Source: Bradysia coprophila (Eukaryota > Arthropoda > Insecta > Diptera > Sciaridae). From it: a stretch of DNA of 64,000 nt. Below, piece after piece: positions 62,101 to 64,000 of this stretch. The DNA lies in the NCBI RefSeq assembly GCF_014529535.1, contig NW_023503409.1, forward strand, positions 4,154,390-4,218,389. Direction: 5' to 3'. The notes beneath the pieces are model-generated. The model was not told the origin of the DNA, searched no databases, and was given only the letters and a program-made list of their open reading frames with translations. Made by a program: the position numbers and the translations under genes. The stretch's first letter is position 1. Each line of letters opens with the position of its first letter.

Positions 62101-62428
62101 ATTTACAGGCTTAAAAGCTCAACGGAATTTAATTAAAATTCCTCTTAAACAACGAGTCCATTTCAAAAACCCATTTATATCCCCCGCCCAAGTTAAAAAG
62201 AATAGTTGAATTAGAAGGACACATCGTAAACTTGAGTTAATTTATATTTTTTATATCTTTTCAGAAAACAACCAAAATCATTTGCCTTCGACCATTGCTT
62301 CTATTCGATCGATCCGGCTGCACAGCATTTTGCTTCACAAGAGCAAGTATTCGATTCAGTTGGCAGGGACATTTTACAGAATGCATTCCAGGGATATAAT
62401 GCATGCATATTTGCATATGGTCAAACAG
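35194..62428 (+). CDS. Khc-73: Khc-73 (kinesin-3, KIF13-type), first three coding exons, gene continues past the window
   Basis: Plus-end-directed microtubule motor; in flies Khc-73 acts in polarity, spindle orientation and endosomal traffic. Exon 1 (35194-35248) encodes [18 protein letters not shown]. Exon 2 (42505-42595) encodes [24 protein letters not shown]. Exon 3 (62265-62428) encodes [20 protein letters not shown].. and [13 protein letters not shown], stopping just before the GSGKS part of the P-loop, which must be in the next exon. Phases (1, 2, 1) fit across both introns. The FAFDHCF and [11 protein letters not shown] blocks match KIF13/Khc-73 rather than unc-104/KIF1. The introns are 7.3 and 19.7 kb, far longer than those of neighbouring genes, and filled with repeats. 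Confidence 0.93.
36878..37270. repeat. Array of short palindromes within an inverted-repeat element
   Basis: Sixteen to seventeen copies of a 13-bp palindrome (ACGATAATATCGT or ACGATATTATCGT, sometimes ACAATAATATCGT) are spaced by 6-8 variable bases, a period of about 20-21 bp. The array is bounded by inverted ends: GGGAAAAATCTCCGAGTGTA on the left and the complement of GGAAAAATCTTCGAGTGTAT on the right. Spacers of units 5-10 match those of units 11-16 in order, so a six-unit block of about 123 bp was duplicated. The open frames here are by-products of the repeat. It is probably the interior of a non-autonomous DNA transposon. Confidence 0.85.
39357..39798. mobile_element. Non-autonomous hAT-type element with perfect 8-bp TSD
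   Basis: The left end CAGGGGCTATTAAGTTGAAT and right end (complement CAGGGGCTATTTAGTTGAAT) match at 19 of 20 bases. The element is flanked on both sides by ATACAGCG (39349-39356 and 39799-39806). TIRs starting CAGGG with 8-bp duplications are characteristic of the hAT superfamily. The 442-bp interior is non-coding; it has runs of related 10-11 bp units (attcgccaaa / attcgtcaaa) near both ends. Confidence 0.9.
42909..43096. mobile_element. MITE with long inverted ends
   Basis: This 188-bp element has arms GTGAAATTTCAGGATGAATT.. and the complement of GTGAAATTTGAGCATGAATT... The similarity extends about 55 bases inward (cagctgatc, aaaactgtttt). There is no coding sequence. It lies about 310 bp downstream of Khc-73 exon 2. 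The target duplication is not clear. Confidence 0.75.
45062..45261. mobile_element. TTAA-flanked MITE, copy D
   Basis: The 200-bp diverged copy starts CCTTTCATAAACAACTC and ends GCCGTTTCGGAAAGG. TTAA lies at 45057-45060 and again at 45262-45265. The core cttatatagtaaaaactatg is shared with copies A and B. It has more changes in the ends than A-C, so it is older. Confidence 0.75.
48204..49175 (+). pseudogene. DD34E (Tc1/mariner-IS630 type) transposase with one in-frame stop
   Basis: The reading frame is continuous for 323 codons except for a TAG at 48432-48434. The N-terminus is a helix-turn-helix ([30 protein letters not shown]) followed by a basic linker. The catalytic core has FLDEISVDN (Asp), [11 protein letters not shown] (Asp) and [20 protein letters not shown] (Glu, 34 residues between), so DD34E. 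The FFNPIE context resembles IS630-like elements rather than classic mariner. Terminal repeats were not identified. The single stop suggests a fairly recent loss of function. It is in sense orientation within Khc-73 intron 2. Confidence 0.85.
49216..49333. repeat. Two short tandem repeats
   Basis: Two 32-bp units starting cacgaattgagtcat.atgca are followed directly by two identical 27-bp units starting cacgagttggattggtgtgt and a partial third (cacgagttgacg). Both unit types begin with cacga.ttg and probably derive from one ancestral unit. They lie 40 bp downstream of the transposase frame and may be the 3' sub-terminal repeats of that transposon. Confidence 0.85.
54791..55492. mobile_element. 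Non-autonomous hAT-type element with perfect TIRs and 8-bp TSD
   Basis: The termini are identical 27-bp inverted repeats starting CAATGACATAATAGTGGGAT. Both sides are flanked by GTAACACC (54783-54790, 55493-55500), an exact 8-bp duplication. The 702-bp interior has frames up to about 70 codons without transposase motifs, so it is non-autonomous. Perfect ends and target duplication indicate a recent insertion into Khc-73 intron 2. Confidence 0.92.
56210..56493. mobile_element. Diverged TTAA-type MITE (copy E) with a nested inverted-repeat insertion
   Basis: The outer parts (cctgtta..ttttatcgacaac and aatatgtcgcgataca.tt) align with copy D, with decayed ends. A separate 112-bp inverted-repeat element (56278-56389; arms include taactttaagaattcgtaa and its complement) interrupts it. 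This is the oldest-looking copy of the family in the window. Confidence 0.55.
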
Positions 62429-63414
62429 GTAAATTATTCATGTTGTGCTTAAGGGAGTTTGTGGAACTCTGACTTTTTTCGTTACGTAATTTATGACCGA
62501 CATTCATCCAGATGAGGTCGCTTCAATGTGATTAGTTTGAAATTGTTCGCCAGATGCGGATCATATGTCACTTGTAATACTTAAATTGTATTTCATTTTC
62601 TGTGTTTCCTATGAGTGACACAGTTGACTAATTCGAGAACGCAAATATTTATCAGTAAATCAACTATTTCATCGCGTTGTTGACACACTCCAAACCTATT
62701 TCCTTTATCAAATACATTTCCACCTTTCTCCTGTTATCACACATACATCAAATAAATAATCAATTTCAGTTACCGTATTTACATACATATACCACACCAC
62801 ACACAACACATATATCCTTCAATCCCATTCCGAATCAGTATGATATTTCTCAAAATGTTGATTCTTTCACCGACTCGTTCGATGTGAGATGAATTCAATT
62901 TGTATTATTCTGATTTGGTATGGATATCTCGTTCCATATTCGATTGAATAAAGATCAAATTTGTAAAGCCATAACTATGGAAACTTCAACGAATGATGAA
63001 TACTACTAGCAGTCGAATTTTTATATTTAAATAGTACTATCATGGTGCTTCAACCCTTTCAAGACTTTTTATACAACGTCGAATGCTTACCGATGTCGTA
63101 TCGACGTTTGTGTATACATTTCCTTATCGACAAAATTTTGTAACGCTGTGACACAGTTATGCCTAATACGAAAAAAAACGGTTCCTACCGTTCGGCCAAC
63201 GTATTATATGTATGACGACGTAACGTGTCTTCATTTCAATTTAAATGGAATGGGTTTAGATACACACCCAGATTTTTTTCCATACATGAACCATAAACAC
63301 GCAATGTGAGTCAACCCCCTGACGATTGATTATAAATAACCGTAGTTTAACTGCTCCATCTAAATAATATTTAAAATAATATTCAATACAGTAGCAGACC
63401 GAGTATAACAACAA
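62429..63414. other. Khc-73 intron 3 (start)
   Basis: This is the first part of the third Khc-73 intron. The frame at 62677-62892 is Thr/His/Ile-rich low-complexity sequence with no motif. Nothing else is recognised. Confidence 0.5.
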
Positions 63415-63545
63415 CTAGAGGTGTGCACCGCCGATTTTACGCCGGCGCGCCGCCGATTTTTTGCTAAATTTTCGGCGCGCCGCCGCCGAAAAATAATAGC
63501 TCACGCCGCCGCCGCCGCCGATTGTATTTTCGTCGCGCCGAAATT
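63415..63545. repeat. GC-rich terminal-like repeat (cgccgcc / gcgcgcc)
   Basis: From tagaggtgtgcaccgccgat the composition changes sharply to G+C-rich, with repeated cgccgccgatttt and ggcgcgccgccg units, mutually complementary and able to fold. TAGAGGTGTGC-type starts occur at termini of some hAT elements, so this may be the left end of an element whose other end is outside the window. Confidence 0.5.
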
Positions 63546-64000
63546 TTGTACGTTTACTGCTTTCAACCATTTTAATGGGCGGTAATATAAAGTTAAATTG
63601 AAATATCTATACAAAAGTGTGTGCTTGAGTACAAGGTTTGAGCAAATGTTTATCTCTCTTAATTTATAAGTCAGGTTTCTTTATGCTGCTCAGCTAATAC
63701 ACTTATTACTTATAAATTTAAGTTTATCTAAATCTCTTATTTGCGAAAACCTTCTACTACGAACTCACTCCTACATAGAAGATGGACTAAAGACAACGGG
63801 AACGGTTATTGCATAAATCGAAAGATAATAGTAGTGAGTTTGCGTAAATGACATATAAATTATAAGTTGGAAATAACAAACCTGCAGAACATCTAGTATG
63901 ATGATGTGACTTAAAATTTCCAACTTGTAAGTTGACTTATAGCTTATAGGTTATGAAGGATGGCTTACACGGTTTATCTTGCAAAAAAGCGGACGATGGA
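63546..64000. other. Right edge, nothing recognised
   Basis: AT-rich sequence with repeated aacttataagt / acttataaattt phrases near 63708-63720, 63855-63870 and 63920-63950. It is either the interior of an element beginning at 63415 or kinesin intron. Confidence 0.35.

Larger units (their letters stand above)
42596..62264. other. Khc-73 intron 2
   Basis: The 19.7-kb intron is mostly AT-rich unique-looking sequence. Recognised insertions are at 42909, 45062, 48204-49175, 49216-49333, 54791 and 56210. Open frames such as 46304-46690 (128 codons) have no motif or splice context and are not called. The phrase gggtcaggtc.cttgactg occurs at about 55570 and again at about 58618, perhaps part of another old repeat. 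Confidence 0.6.

Noticed and set aside
62677-62892. 72-codon frame rich in Thr, His and Ile after Khc-73 exon 3
   Set aside because: Low-complexity intron sequence (acacac, cataca) with no coding signature.

Overview
The window is AT-rich eukaryotic DNA from an insect, most likely a dipteran and probably a lower (nematoceran) fly. The evidence is a set of insect-type genes: epsilon-like glutathione S-transferases, a Khc-73 (KIF13-type) kinesin, PRORP, a FASTKD protein and an animal alkaline phosphatase. Most introns are 55-75 nt, though the kinesin introns reach about 20 kb, and DNA transposons and MITEs are abundant. All gene models were built by eye from reading frames and GT..AG splice sites; none was checked against a database.

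Left part (1-15 kb). The last exon of a Ras-like GTPase (794-1120) is followed by two tandem paralogous genes (3012-3827, 4207-4900). Each encodes a cytosolic segment with a PGRP-LC/RHIM-like motif, one transmembrane helix and a short 10-cysteine ectodomain, with no peptidoglycan-recognition domain. This is the most interesting item in the window. Three GST genes follow (5120-7382 minus, 12494-13247 plus, 13725-14650 minus). A 3.4 kb pogo-like transposon with terminal inverted repeats sits between the first and second.

Middle part (15-34 kb). A non-LTR retrotransposon with a long open ORF2 (minus strand) is followed by a partial inverted duplicate (pseudogene) of PRORP. Next come a 5'-truncated LINE 3' end, an intact FASTKD/RAP-domain gene (23286-25737), a possible small hydrophobic peptide gene, and an alkaline phosphatase gene that is intact apart from one frameshift. 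A duplicated tail of the FASTKD gene carries a MITE insertion. The intact PRORP gene is at 31192-32976. FASTKD and PRORP proteins both act in mitochondrial RNA maturation, and fragments of both have been copied within about 12 kb.

Right part (35-64 kb). This is almost entirely the 5' end of Khc-73: three coding exons (35194-35248, 42505-42595, 62265-62428) separated by introns of about 7.3 and 19.7 kb, with the gene continuing past the window. The introns hold MITEs and transposons: a palindrome array with higher-order periodicity, two hAT-like elements with perfect 8-bp target-site duplications, a broken DD34E transposase gene, and members of a TTAA-flanked MITE family that recurs across the window. 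I saw no tRNA, rRNA, CRISPR array or LTR element.
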